A stretch of 64,000 nt of DNA from Marimonas lutisalis (GTDB lineage Bacteria; Pseudomonadota; Alphaproteobacteria; Rhodobacterales; Rhodobacteraceae): NCBI RefSeq assembly GCF_005434965.1, contig NZ_SKCI01000004.1:372001-436000 (forward strand), given 5' to 3'. The position numbers and the translations under genes are program-made. The number at the start of each line of letters is the position of its first letter. Position 1 is the first letter of the stretch. Below the pieces are notes generated by a model. That model made no database searches. It saw only the letters and a list, made by a program, of their open reading frames with translations, and was not told the origin of the DNA. Shown here piece after piece: positions 9,483-18,155 of this stretch.

Positions 9483-9988
9483 CATCTCTCTCCCAATCCT
9501 TGATCCATGCCATCTGACGCCGAACCGCCCCCGGCGGCAAGCCCCCTGGCGCGCCACAGCTGCATCAGCTCCCGCGCCACCCGCTGCCGCTCGGCGATCC
9601 AGCCCTGCCCGGCCACGTCTTGGCCTGCGCAATACCGCGGATCATCCGGCCCGGTCACGATCACCGGGCAATCGCCGAACTGATCCGCGGTAATGTCCAC
9701 GATCCGCGCCGGCGCCTTTACGATGACCCAGCCATGCCCTTTCCAGCCCTTGCCGGTGCGAAACCCGCAATCGCCTTCCACCGGTGATCCAAAGGCCGCC
9801 TCGGCCTGGAACCCCGCATCGCGCAGCACCTGCACCAGGAACATCGACGACCGCCCGCAGGTGCCCTCCGACAGCGTCCGCCGCCCCTCGGGCGCTCCGG
9901 CGTGCTGGTGCCACGCCGCCCAGTGCGACTCAAGAAACGCGCGCACCTCGCGCACCAGCGCCTCCAGTCTCTGCGCCGCCTCGCTCAA
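9482..9988 (-). CDS. Small transglutaminase-like protein of unknown function
   Basis: A 168-residue protein that I cannot assign to a characterised family. Conserved-looking residues are spaced as in a transglutaminase/papain-like triad: C44 in EGTCGRSS at the start of a helix, H85 in KGHGWVIV and D98 in RIVDIT, with the latter two on successive strands. The start is a TTG whose last two bases form part of the preceding SDR stop (TTGA overlap), so translation is coupled. Its own stop overlaps the next SDR. The position between two SDRs suggests an amide- or ester-processing step in the same pathway. The triad reading is inference. Confidence 0.6.
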   Translation of the reverse strand: MSEAAQRLEALVREVRAFLESHWAAWHQHAGAPEGRRTLSEGTCGRSSMFLVQVLRDAGFQAEAAFGSPVEGDCGFRTGKGWKGHGWVIVKAPARIVDITADQFGDCPVIVTGPDDPRYCAGQDVAGQGWIAERQRVARELMQLWRARGLAAGGGSASDGMDQGLGER

Positions 9989-10719
9989 TAGGTGGCCCTT
10001 CCCCCGCTCACGTCGAAACAGGCCCCGGTGGAAAACGCCGCCTCCTCGCTCGCGATCCAGGTCACCATCGCGGCGATCTCGTCCGTGGTGCCGAACCGGT
10101 TCATCGGGATCTTCGACTTCATGTAGGCGATGAATTCCTCGGTCATCTGGTCAAAGATCGGGCTTTCCACCGCCGCCGGCGCGACGCAGTTCACCGTCAC
10201 GGCCGTATCCGCCAGTTCCTTGCCCAGCGATTTGGTCAGCGCGATCACCGCCGCCTTGCTGCTGGAATAGGCCGGCGCGTTGGGGTTGCCTTCTTTCCCC
10301 GCGATCGAGGCGATATTGACGATCCGGCCATAACCCGCCGCCTTCATCATCGGCGCCGCGACCCGGTTGCAATAATAGACCCCGTGCACGTTCACGTCAT
10401 AGACCCGGCGCCACTCCTCCAGCGGATAGTCCCACGTGGTCACGTTGGGCCCGGTTATCCCCGCCGAACACACCAGCACGTCCAGCCCGCCCATCGCCTC
10501 GGCATCGGCTTTCATCGCCGCCTCCACCGCGGCCGGGTCGGTCACGTCCACCTGCGTGGCGCGCATCCCGGCGACCTTGCCCAGCGCGGCCGGGTCCACG
10601 TCCCACACCGTCACCTCGGCGCCCTCGTCGCGCATCCGCGCCGCGCAGGCCATCCCGATGCCCGAGGCGCCCCCGGTTACGATTGCCCGCCGCCCGCTGA
10701 ACCGTCCGTCAAATCTCAT
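9985..10719 (-). CDS. SDR family oxidoreductase (3-oxoacyl-reductase-like)
   Basis: A 244-residue short-chain dehydrogenase. It has the cofactor motif TGGASGIG, VWDVD after strand 2 (NAD preference), CSAG in place of NNAG, and the catalytic S...Y-x-x-x-K (IASIAG...YSSSK). GGGAGGA precedes the ATG by six bases. It lies between the aldehyde dehydrogenase and the transglutaminase-like gene in the ABC-importer operon. CSAG in place of the usual NNAG is a tolerated variation. A dehydrogenase acting on a hydroxyl intermediate is likely; the substrate is unknown. Confidence 0.8.
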   Translation of the reverse strand: MRFDGRFSGRRAIVTGGASGIGMACAARMRDEGAEVTVWDVDPAALGKVAGMRATQVDVTDPAAVEAAMKADAEAMGGLDVLVCSAGITGPNVTTWDYPLEEWRRVYDVNVHGVYYCNRVAAPMMKAAGYGRIVNIASIAGKEGNPNAPAYSSSKAAVIALTKSLGKELADTAVTVNCVAPAAVESPIFDQMTEEFIAYMKSKIPMNRFGTTDEIAAMVTWIASEEAAFSTGACFDVSGGRATY

Positions 10720-10733
10720 GCCGTGTCCTCCCG

Positions 10734-12185
10734 TTACCCATGATACGCCGCCACCGTTTTCAGCACGGTAAAGCCATACAGCGCCTCGAAGCCCTTTTCG
10801 CGCCCGTGGCCCGATTTGCCCATGCCGCCAAAGGGCAGTTCCACACCGCCCCCCGCGCCGTAGTTATTGATGAAAACCTGCCCCGCGCGGATTGCCCGGG
10901 CCATGCGCATCTGCCGTGCGCCGTTCTGGCTCCAGACACTCGCCACCAGCCCGTAATCGGTGCCATTGGCAATCGCGATGGCCTCTTCCTCCTCGTCGAA
11001 CGGGATAGCCACCTGCACAGGCCCGAAAATCTCGTCCCGGGCCAGGGCATGCGCCGCCGGCACCCCCGAAAACAGCGTCGGCACCACATAGTTGCCACCC
11101 TCCGGCGCCTCCACCAGCTGCCCCTGCGCCGCCGTCTCCAGGTCCGCCCCCTGCCCCAGGAAGCCACTGACAATTCCCTTCTGCTTGGCGCTGATCAACG
11201 GACCCACGTCCAGGTCATCCATCGCCGGGCCCACGCGCAACTGGCCATAGCGCTCGGCCATGCGGCCCACCACCTCGTCATAGATGCCCCGCTGCACCAG
11301 AATGCGCGAGCTGGCCGAGCAGGTCTGCCCCGCGTTCTGCACGCCCGCATTCACCAGGAACGGCAGCGCCGCATCGATATCGGCGTCATCGAACACCACC
11401 TGCGGGCTTTTCCCGCCCAGTTCCAGCGTCACCGGCACCACGTTCTTGGCCGCCGCCGCCTGGATCATCGCGCCGGTGGCGACCGACCCGGTAAAGCTCA
11501 CATGGTCGATGCCCGGATGCTCACTCAGCGCCGCGCCGGCCTCGCTGCCCAGCCCCGGCACCACGTTCAGCACCCCGTCCGGCAGCCCCGCCGCCTTGGC
11601 GAGATCGGCAAAGGCCAGCGCGGTCAGGCAGGCGTCCTCGGCCGGTTTCAGAACACAGGTGTTTCCGGCGGCCAGCGCCGCGCCCACGCTGCGCCCGATG
11701 ATCTGCATCGGATAGTTCCACGGCACGATATGCGCCGTCACCCCGTGCGGCTCGCGCAGGGTGTAGACGGTATAACCATCCAGATAGGGAATCGTGTCCC
11801 CCATCAGCTTGTCCGCCGCCCCGCCATAGAATTCCATGTATCGCGCCAGCGCCACCGCGTCGGCCCGCGCCTGTTTCAGCGGCTTGCCCACGTCCAGCGC
11901 CTCGATCCGCGCCAGCGCGTCCACCTTCTCCTCGACCAGCCGTTGCAGCCGCATCAGGATGCGGCCCCGTTCCGCCGCCGGCGTGCGCGACCATACGCTA
12001 TCGTATGCTTTCCGCGCCGCCGCCACCGCCGCATCCACGTCGGCCTGCCGCCCCCGTGCGATCTCGCCGATCTGTTCGCCGGTCGACGGGTTCATCAACG
12101 GCAGCGTCTCACCGCCCGCCGGGGCAATCCACTCGCCCCCGATCAGGCATTTCGACGGATCAAACCACAAGTCATCCAGGCTCAT
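10734..12185 (-). CDS. Aldehyde dehydrogenase family protein
   Basis: A 483-residue NAD(P)-dependent aldehyde dehydrogenase resembling the betaine-aldehyde/gamma-aminobutyraldehyde group. The N-glycine region VPWNYPMQ, the general base E255 in LELGGKSPQ and the catalytic cysteine C289 in NAGQTCSAS are all present. The ATG at 12185 follows GGAGGACAAG; a second ATG five codons upstream overlaps the previous gene and was not chosen. It starts 11 bases after the ABC ATPase and is followed by an SDR. This arrangement fits import of a substrate and oxidation of its alcohol, then its aldehyde, in one operon. Confidence 0.88.
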   Translation of the reverse strand: MSLDDLWFDPSKCLIGGEWIAPAGGETLPLMNPSTGEQIGEIARGRQADVDAAVAAARKAYDSVWSRTPAAERGRILMRLQRLVEEKVDALARIEALDVGKPLKQARADAVALARYMEFYGGAADKLMGDTIPYLDGYTVYTLREPHGVTAHIVPWNYPMQIIGRSVGAALAAGNTCVLKPAEDACLTALAFADLAKAAGLPDGVLNVVPGLGSEAGAALSEHPGIDHVSFTGSVATGAMIQAAAAKNVVPVTLELGGKSPQVVFDDADIDAALPFLVNAGVQNAGQTCSASSRILVQRGIYDEVVGRMAERYGQLRVGPAMDDLDVGPLISAKQKGIVSGFLGQGADLETAAQGQLVEAPEGGNYVVPTLFSGVPAAHALARDEIFGPVQVAIPFDEEEEAIAIANGTDYGLVASVWSQNGARQMRMARAIRAGQVFINNYGAGGGVELPFGGMGKSGHGREKGFEALYGFTVLKTVAAYHG

Positions 12186-12196
12186 CTTGTCCTCCC

Positions 12197-13789
12197 TCAT
12201 GCCGCGCCGCGCTCGGGCAGAACCGGCGCCGCCGCGATCAACGTCTTGGTATAGTCATGCCGCGGGCTGTCAAAGACCTGCGCCGTCGGCCCCTCTTCCA
12301 CGATTTGGCCGGCGCGCATCACCAGCACCCGGTCGGTGATCGACCGCACGACGCTCAGATCATGGCTGATGAACAGATAAGTCAACCCGAACCGTGCGCT
12401 CAGATCCGCCAGCAGGTCCAGGATCTGCGCCCGGATGCTGACATCCAGAGCGCTTACCGCCTCGTCAAGAATGATAAGCTCGGGTTTGATGATCAGCGCC
12501 CGCGCGATCGCGATCCGCTGCCGCTGCCCGCCGCTGAACTCGTGAATGTATTTCAACCGGTCCTGCGCAGATAACCCCACGCTTTCCAACGCCTCGGCAA
12601 TCGCCGCCTCCCGCGCGGCGCCCGCGGGCGCATCGTCCAGCAGGTGAAACGGCTCGGCCACCAGCCGGCCCACCTTCCAGCGCGGGTTGAAACTGCCATA
12701 GGGGTCCTGGAACACCACCTGCATCCGCCGCCGCACATCGCGGTTGGGCTTGTGCCCGGTGAAAACCGGCTCGCCATCCAGCAGGATCTCGCCGCCCTGC
12801 ACCTCTTCCAGCCCCAGGATGGCGCGGGTCAGGGTCGATTTCCCGCAGCCCGATTCGCCCACCAGTCCCAGGCTCTCGCCCCGCTCGATCTCGAAACTCA
12901 CGCCGTTCACGGCGCGGAAATGTGCCTGCGGCGCAAAGAGCTTCGTGCGTGGCAGCGCGTAATCGCGCACCACCCCGCGCACTTGCAGAAGCGGCGCGCC
13001 CTTCGCCGCGCCGCCGCGCTCCAGCTGGTGCCCCGACGCCTCGAACAGCGCGCGGGTATAGGGGTGGCGCATCTCGGCGAACACCTGCGCCGTCGGCCCC
13101 GCCTCCACCACCTCGCCGCGCCGCATGATGACGATCTCGTCGGCCATGTCCGCGACAACCGCCAGGTCATGGGTGATCAGCATGCAGCCCATGCCATCCT
13201 CCTGCACCAGCCGTTTCAGCAGACGCAGAATCTGCGCCTGCGTGGTCACGTCCAGCGCCGTTGTCGGCTCATCCGCGATCAGCAGCTTCGGCCGAAGCGC
13301 AATCGCCATCGCGATCACCACCCGCTGCCGCTGCCCGCCCGATAACTCATGCGGATAGCGGCTCATCGGGAAACGCGCCTCGGGCAGTTCACAGCGGTTC
13401 AGCGCCTCGCGCGCCCGCTTCATCGCCTCGGGCCTCGATACATCCTCGTGGATCAGGATCGTCTCGGCCACCTGCTCGCCGATGGTCTTGATCGGGTTCA
13501 GCGCGGTCATCGGCTCCTGGAAGACCATGCCCACCTCGTTGCCCCTCAGCCGGCACAGGCTGCGCTCGGGCAGGCCCAGCATGTCATGGCCATTCAGCTC
13601 CACCCGCCCCCGGCACATCGATCCGTCCGGCAACAGCTGCATCACCGCGAACGCGGTCATCGACTTGCCACTACCGCTCTCGCCGATCACCCCCACGATC
13701 TGCCCCGGCGCCACGTTCAACGAGACACCCTTCAGGATCGGCGTTCCATGAATGTCCAGGTCCAGCCCCTCGATCTCCAGCAGGCTCAT
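12197..13789 (-). CDS. Fused dual ATPase of a peptide-type ABC importer
   Basis: A 530-residue protein with two complete nucleotide-binding domains, as in YejF/GsiA or a DppD-DppF fusion. Domain 1 has Walker A GESGSGKS (36-43), signature LSGGQRQR and Walker [13 protein letters not shown]. Domain 2 has [16 protein letters not shown] and [12 protein letters not shown], where the usual DEP is DEA. Each half ends with the oligopeptide-transporter C-terminal extension ([10 protein letters not shown] and [10 protein letters not shown]). It energises the permeases encoded by the two preceding genes. A 157-bp gap containing a repeated element separates it from the permease gene, the largest break inside this operon. 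Confidence 0.92.
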   Translation of the reverse strand: MSLLEIEGLDLDIHGTPILKGVSLNVAPGQIVGVIGESGSGKSMTAFAVMQLLPDGSMCRGRVELNGHDMLGLPERSLCRLRGNEVGMVFQEPMTALNPIKTIGEQVAETILIHEDVSRPEAMKRAREALNRCELPEARFPMSRYPHELSGGQRQRVVIAMAIALRPKLLIADEPTTALDVTTQAQILRLLKRLVQEDGMGCMLITHDLAVVADMADEIVIMRRGEVVEAGPTAQVFAEMRHPYTRALFEASGHQLERGGAAKGAPLLQVRGVVRDYALPRTKLFAPQAHFRAVNGVSFEIERGESLGLVGESGCGKSTLTRAILGLEEVQGGEILLDGEPVFTGHKPNRDVRRRMQVVFQDPYGSFNPRWKVGRLVAEPFHLLDDAPAGAAREAAIAEALESVGLSAQDRLKYIHEFSGGQRQRIAIARALIIKPELIILDEAVSALDVSIRAQILDLLADLSARFGLTYLFISHDLSVVRSITDRVLVMRAGQIVEEGPTAQVFDSPRHDYTKTLIAAAPVLPERGAA

Positions 13790-13828
13790 CGCGCACGCCC
13801 CCTCTCGGCCCAACCAAGGTCCGGCTCC

Positions 13829-13920
13829 TTCATCTTGCCCCAAATATCCCGGGGGGTAGCCATTGGATGCGCCATTGGTCCGAGTGTCCAATGGCGACGG
13901 GGCTGGCCCCCACTCCCGCC
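13829..13920. repeat. Modular intergenic element, copy without G-rich hairpin
   Basis: The gap between the ABC ATPase and permease genes contains a 27-base box (13829-13855, core CAAATATCCCGGGGG) that matches 35604-35630 at 26 of 27 positions. Next comes a variable hairpin (GCCATTGGA at 13859-13867 with TCCAATGGC at 13887-13895), then a GGGGCTGGCCCCC segment at 13899-13911 that resembles one at the second copy. It lacks the third hairpin of the other copies. Confidence 0.6.
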
Positions 13921-13946
13921 CATGCAATCCGGGGACACCCGCCGGC

Positions 13947-14795
13947 TCATCGCGTCCCCCTCCGGATCCGCGGATCGAAAAGATCGCGCAGCCCATCGCC
14001 CATCAGGTTCAGCCCCAGCACCGTCAACAGGATGGCCAGCCCCGGAAACATCGCCATATGCGGCGCAAAGGAAATCATCGTCTGGCTGTCGGCCAGCATC
14101 CTGCCCCAGCTCGGGATCGGCGGCTGCGCGCCCAGCCCCACATAACTCAGCCCCGCCTCGGCCAGGATCCCCAGCGAGAACTGGATCGTGCCCTGCACGA
14201 TCAACAGGTTGGTCACGTTGGGCAGGATATGCTCGAAACTGATCCGCGTTGCCCCCTTGCCCGCCACCCGCGCCGCCATGACATAATCGCGCGTCCACAG
14301 GCTCAGCGCCGCGCCCCTCACCAGCCGCGCGAAAACGGGGATGTTGAAAATCCCGATGGCGATGATCGCGTTCAGCGCGCTCGCCCCGAACACCGCCGTG
14401 ATCATGATCGCGATCAGCAGGCTCGGAAAGGCAAAGACCAGGTCATTGCCGCGCATGATCACCTCGTCCAGCAGGCTGCCTTTCTTCGCCGCCGCCGCCA
14501 GCCCCAGCGGCACGCCCAGCCCCATGCCGATGCCCACCGCCACCAGCGCCACCGCGATCGAGGTCCGCGCGCCCACCATGATCATGCTCAGGATATCGCG
14601 CCCGAAATGATCGGTGCCCAGCGGGTGCGCACCCGCTGGGCCCTGCATCTTGTTCGGGATATCCATCACCGTCACGTCATAGGGCACCCACAGAAAACTC
14701 AAGAGCGCTGCACCCACGAACACCAGCGTCAGGCACGCCCCCAGCACCAGGTTGCGCGACCGCAGCGCCGCCTGCCAGATGCCCTCTTCCGTCAT
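13947..14795 (-). CDS. ABC transporter permease (DppC type)
   Basis: A 282-residue inner-membrane permease of the dipeptide/oligopeptide/nickel family. It has an N-terminal membrane helix (LVLGACLTLVFVGAALLSFL) and the family segment GTDHFGRDILSMIMVGAR. The remaining helices follow, with an EAA-type loop near ARLVRGAALSLWTRDYVMAA. It pairs with the upstream DppB-type permease: the two genes overlap by four bases (ATGA). The predicted role is the second half of the translocation pore for a peptide-like or opine-like solute. Confidence 0.92.
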   Translation of the reverse strand: MTEEGIWQAALRSRNLVLGACLTLVFVGAALLSFLWVPYDVTVMDIPNKMQGPAGAHPLGTDHFGRDILSMIMVGARTSIAVALVAVGIGMGLGVPLGLAAAAKKGSLLDEVIMRGNDLVFAFPSLLIAIMITAVFGASALNAIIAIGIFNIPVFARLVRGAALSLWTRDYVMAARVAGKGATRISFEHILPNVTNLLIVQGTIQFSLGILAEAGLSYVGLGAQPPIPSWGRMLADSQTMISFAPHMAMFPGLAILLTVLGLNLMGDGLRDLFDPRIRRGTR

Positions 14796-15739
14796 GTCCG
14801 CACCCTCAGCCGCGGATCAACCACCGCATAGGCCAGGTCGACGGCGAAATTCACCACCACCACGGCGAAAACCAGCAGCATCACCACCGATTCCACCACG
14901 ATCAGGTCCCGCGCGCTGATCGACTGGAACACCAGCCGCCCCAGCCCGGGCAGGAAAAAGACGTTCTCAATGATGATCGCCCCCGCCATCAGAAACGAAA
15001 ACTGCAACCCGATGATCGTCAGAACCGGGATCAGCGCATTTCGCAGCGCGTGCCGCCACAGCGCCTGCCGCTTCGACAGCCCCTTGGCCCGCGCCGTGCG
15101 GATGAAATCCTCGCCCAGCGTGTCCAGAAGCGAGGATCGCATGACCCGCGCCAGGATACTCGCCTGCGGCAGCGCCAGCGCGATCGCCGGCAGGGTCAGG
15201 CTCTTCATCGCCGGGAACACCCCCTTCTCCCAGCCAGCAAAACCGCCCGCGCTGAACCAGCGCAGGTTGATGGCAAAGACCAGCACCATCAGCATCGCGA
15301 ACCAGAAATTCGGGATCGCCACACCCAGCTGCGTGATCCCCATCACGCTCACATCAGCCAGCTTGCCGCGCCGCGATGCCGCCCAGATGCCGGCCGGAAA
15401 GGCTATCAGCGTCGACAGCGTCAGCGCATAAAGCGCGAGCGGCAGCGAAATCCACAACCGCTCGCCGATCATCTCGGCCACGGGCGTGCGATAGGTATAG
15501 GAGGTGCCGAAATCGCCCCTCAGCATGCCGCCCACCCAGGACAGGTAGCGCTCGATCAGCGTTCCGTTCAGTCCCAGCTGATCGCGCAGCGCCGCCAGCG
15601 TGTCCTCAGTCGCGTTGATGCCCAGCATGTAAGCCGCCGGATCGCCCGGCACGACCTCGACCATGGAAAAGATCACCACGCTCGCCACGATCAGCGACAG
15701 GGCCAGCGAGACCAGGCGTTTGAGAGCATAGCGCAGCAT
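14792..15739 (-). CDS. ABC transporter permease (DppB type)
   Basis: A 315-residue permease. The family signature includes the N-terminal helix (LVSLALSLIVASVVIFSM), VVPGDPAAYMLG and LRGDFGTSYTYRTPV, with an EAA-like loop around RTARAKGLSKRQALWRHALR. It overlaps the DppC-type gene (ATGA). It lies downstream of a substrate-binding protein and a small secreted protein, completing an importer of the peptide/nickel superfamily. Confidence 0.92.
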   Translation of the reverse strand: MLRYALKRLVSLALSLIVASVVIFSMVEVVPGDPAAYMLGINATEDTLAALRDQLGLNGTLIERYLSWVGGMLRGDFGTSYTYRTPVAEMIGERLWISLPLALYALTLSTLIAFPAGIWAASRRGKLADVSVMGITQLGVAIPNFWFAMLMVLVFAINLRWFSAGGFAGWEKGVFPAMKSLTLPAIALALPQASILARVMRSSLLDTLGEDFIRTARAKGLSKRQALWRHALRNALIPVLTIIGLQFSFLMAGAIIIENVFFLPGLGRLVFQSISARDLIVVESVVMLLVFAVVVVNFAVDLAYAVVDPRLRVRT

Positions 15740-15794
15740 GCGCCGACGTTAGGACAGGGTCCGCCCCCGGTCCAGCGCAATGAAAACCCCCTTC

Positions 15795-16514
15795 TCACTC
15801 TGCGAAGATGAGATTGGTTTTGAACGTCACGATATCGGGCAGGTCGCTCTCCATGAACCGGCTCAGCATCTTGCCCTTGGCGATGATGACTGAACCAATG
15901 AACTCGTCCGCCAGCCCCTTGAACCCCTCGACCTCGCGCATATCCAACAAGAACCGGGTGCCGGGTGTATCGATCAGTTTGCCGGGCAGAACCCGCAATT
16001 CCGTGCTGTCTGCATCGGCCGGTGCGATGAACAGGCATTGAACCCGCCAGCGCCCGTTCGCCTTGCGGTTCGACCGCGTCATCGGCCCCAGGCTCAACAG
16101 CCGGCCATCGCGCAGATAGGTCCGCGCATCCGATCTGAACGTCCATGATTTCATGCTTCCGGAGGTCATGACATGGGCCTCGAAGGCTTCGCGAAACATC
16201 TTTTCATCATGGTCAAAACCCAGATACGGAAAGCTCACCACGATGCCCAGGATGGCAAGATCGGCCGGATCGCGCGCATCCCAAGGCCCGTTGCCCCGCT
16301 CGTGCGGCGCAACCGGCTCGAACGGCACCCATCCCGCATTGCGCAGGATATTATCCCGGTCCTCAAGCCCCAACTCCGGCGTCACACAAAAATCGAACAC
16401 CTCGCGCGCCGTCTCGACCGGCCAGACCGCCTCGGCCCGCGCCGTCGGAGCCAGGCCCGCCAAAAGGAGAAGGCCCGCGAAAACGCGGGCCATAGTTCCG
16501 ACAGTCCAATACAT
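15795..16514 (-). CDS. Secreted hypothetical protein in ABC-importer operon
   Basis: About 239 residues; I do not recognise a family. The start is uncertain: ATG 16514 (MYWTVGTMARVF) and ATG 16493 (MARVFAGLLLLAGLAPTARA) both give a signal peptide and neither has a strong ribosome-binding site. The mature part has two cysteines (FDFCVTPE and QCLFIAPAD) that could pair. It is predicted periplasmic and lies between the substrate-binding protein and permease genes, an unusual place for an extra gene. A role in substrate handling or signal perception is possible but not shown. Stretches such as DPADLAILGIVVSFPYLGFD suggest a folded, non-repetitive domain. Confidence 0.65.
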   Translation of the reverse strand: MYWTVGTMARVFAGLLLLAGLAPTARAEAVWPVETAREVFDFCVTPELGLEDRDNILRNAGWVPFEPVAPHERGNGPWDARDPADLAILGIVVSFPYLGFDHDEKMFREAFEAHVMTSGSMKSWTFRSDARTYLRDGRLLSLGPMTRSNRKANGRWRVQCLFIAPADADSTELRVLPGKLIDTPGTRFLLDMREVEGFKGLADEFIGSVIIAKGKMLSRFMESDLPDIVTFKTNLIFAE

Positions 16515-16574
16515 CTGCTTCAAACCACTTACCCCGGATGTTCGGGGCGCGCCGACCCGGCGCGCCACCGCAGG

Positions 16575-18050
16575 TCATTCTTCCCAGTACACCGCCGTCA
16601 GGTCGGTCGCCTGCGTGGGCGCGTCCTTCCACAGGCCGCGCACGCCGGCCTTGGCCACCGTCGCCGTCGCCAGCTGGAACAGGTAACCGTTCACGTAGTC
16701 CTCGCTGATGATCGTCTGCGCCTTGTGCAGCATCTCGGTCCGCTTGGCCGGATCGGTGGTGCGGTTCAGCTCTTCCATCAGCGCCTGGAACTCGGGATTG
16801 TCATACTGGAAGTAATAGTCGGGCCGGGCATAGATACCGATATCGAAGGGCTCGGTATGGCTGACGATGGTCAGCCCGTAATCCTTGCCGCGGAACACCT
16901 GCTCCAGCCACTGCGCCCATTCCAGGTTCGAGATTTCAGTCTCGATGCCCACAGCACGCAGTTGCGCCGCGATGATCTCGCCGCCGCGCCGCGCGTAAGA
17001 GGGCGGCGGCAGTTTCAGCGTGGTCTTGAATCCGTCCGGGAACCCGGCCTCGGCCAGAAGCGCCTTGGCTTTCTCCGGGTCGTAGGCGGAATTGCCTGTC
17101 AGATTCAGATAGTCGGGATTGTGCGGCGCGAAATGCGTGCCAATCGGCGTGCCCAGGCCAAACATCGCGCCGTCGATGATCGCCTGCCGGTCGATCGCAT
17201 GGGCAATCGCCTCACGCACCTTCTCATTGTCCAGCGGCGGCATCTTGTTGTTGGTCGACAGGATGGTTTCGCCCTCGGTATTGCCCACGATCACCTGGAA
17301 GCGCGGATCGGCCTCGAACTGCGGCAGGTTCTCGGGCGCCGGGAACCCGGCGAACACGTCCACGTCCTCGGCCATCACCGCGGCAAAGGCCGCGGTCGGG
17401 TCGGAAATGAACTTGAAGGTCACGTTCTCCAGTTGCGCAGGCGTGCCCCAGTAATCGGGGTTCTTCTCCAGCGTGATGTTGTCGCCCTGCACCCAGTTGG
17501 AAAACTTGAACGCACCGGTGCCCACCGGCGCCTGCTTGATGTTCTCGATGCTCTCGGGCGCCACGATCACCGCATCGCCCCACGCCATGTTGAAAAGGAA
17601 ATTGCCGTTGGGTTCGCTCAGCGTCACCTTCACTGTCGCCGGGTCCACCACCTCGACCTCCGAAATCGCCCCAAACAGCGCCTTCTGCGCGTTGGCGCTG
17701 TCCTCGGCGCGTGCCCGGTCCAGGCTGAATTTCACGTCCTCGGCATCCATCGTCGTGCCATCGTGAAACGTCACCCCCTCGGCCAGGTGGAAGGTATAGC
17801 TCAGACCGTCCTCGGAAATGTCCCAGCTTTTCGCCAGCCCCGGCACGATCGACCCGTCCGAGGCAAACCGCGTCAGCCCCTCGAACACGTTGGAATAAAG
17901 CACGCTGTCAATCGCCCCCGCCGCGGCGCTTGTGGGGTCCAGATGCGGCGGCTCCAGCTGCATCGCCACCACGATATCGGTTTTCGCCCAGGCCCCGCCG
18001 GCCACCATCAGTGCCAGCGCGCTGGCCGCGCCAAGTTTCATCCAAGACAT
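16575..18050 (-). CDS. ABC transporter substrate-binding protein (SBP family 5)
   Basis: A 491-residue periplasmic binding protein of the oligopeptide/dipeptide/nickel family. A signal peptide (MKLGAASALALMVAGGAWA, cut before KT) is followed by the family opening (VVAMQLEPPHLDPTSAAAG). The SBP_bac_5 signature lies in the region of SYTFHLAEGVTFHDGTTMDA. The ATG has GGGAGAAAACC upstream. It is the first gene of a nine-gene operon (SBP, secreted protein, two permeases, ATPase, ALDH, SDR, transglutaminase-like, SDR). The family also carries opines, glutathione and sugars, so the ligand cannot be read from sequence. Confidence 0.92.
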   Translation of the reverse strand: MSWMKLGAASALALMVAGGAWAKTDIVVAMQLEPPHLDPTSAAAGAIDSVLYSNVFEGLTRFASDGSIVPGLAKSWDISEDGLSYTFHLAEGVTFHDGTTMDAEDVKFSLDRARAEDSANAQKALFGAISEVEVVDPATVKVTLSEPNGNFLFNMAWGDAVIVAPESIENIKQAPVGTGAFKFSNWVQGDNITLEKNPDYWGTPAQLENVTFKFISDPTAAFAAVMAEDVDVFAGFPAPENLPQFEADPRFQVIVGNTEGETILSTNNKMPPLDNEKVREAIAHAIDRQAIIDGAMFGLGTPIGTHFAPHNPDYLNLTGNSAYDPEKAKALLAEAGFPDGFKTTLKLPPPSYARRGGEIIAAQLRAVGIETEISNLEWAQWLEQVFRGKDYGLTIVSHTEPFDIGIYARPDYYFQYDNPEFQALMEELNRTTDPAKRTEMLHKAQTIISEDYVNGYLFQLATATVAKAGVRGLWKDAPTQATDLTAVYWEE

Positions 18051-18068
18051 GGTTTTCTCCCTGTTGCC

Positions 18069-18103
18069 CTGCCGGCAGACGCCCGGCTCCGCAGAATCTG
18101 CGG
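18069..18103. promoter_or_regulatory. Two palindromes upstream of the substrate-binding protein gene
   Basis: CTGCCGGCAG (18069-18078, perfect palindrome) and CCGCAGAATCTGCGG (18089-18103, 7-bp arms around one base) lie 19-53 bases upstream of the ATG at 18050. They may be operators or leader hairpins. No regulator gene is adjacent. Confidence 0.3.
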
Positions 18104-18155
18104 CCAGTCTCCCCCCAAAACCCCGGGCAATCAAGCATTTGCCGGTGGCGTCCCC

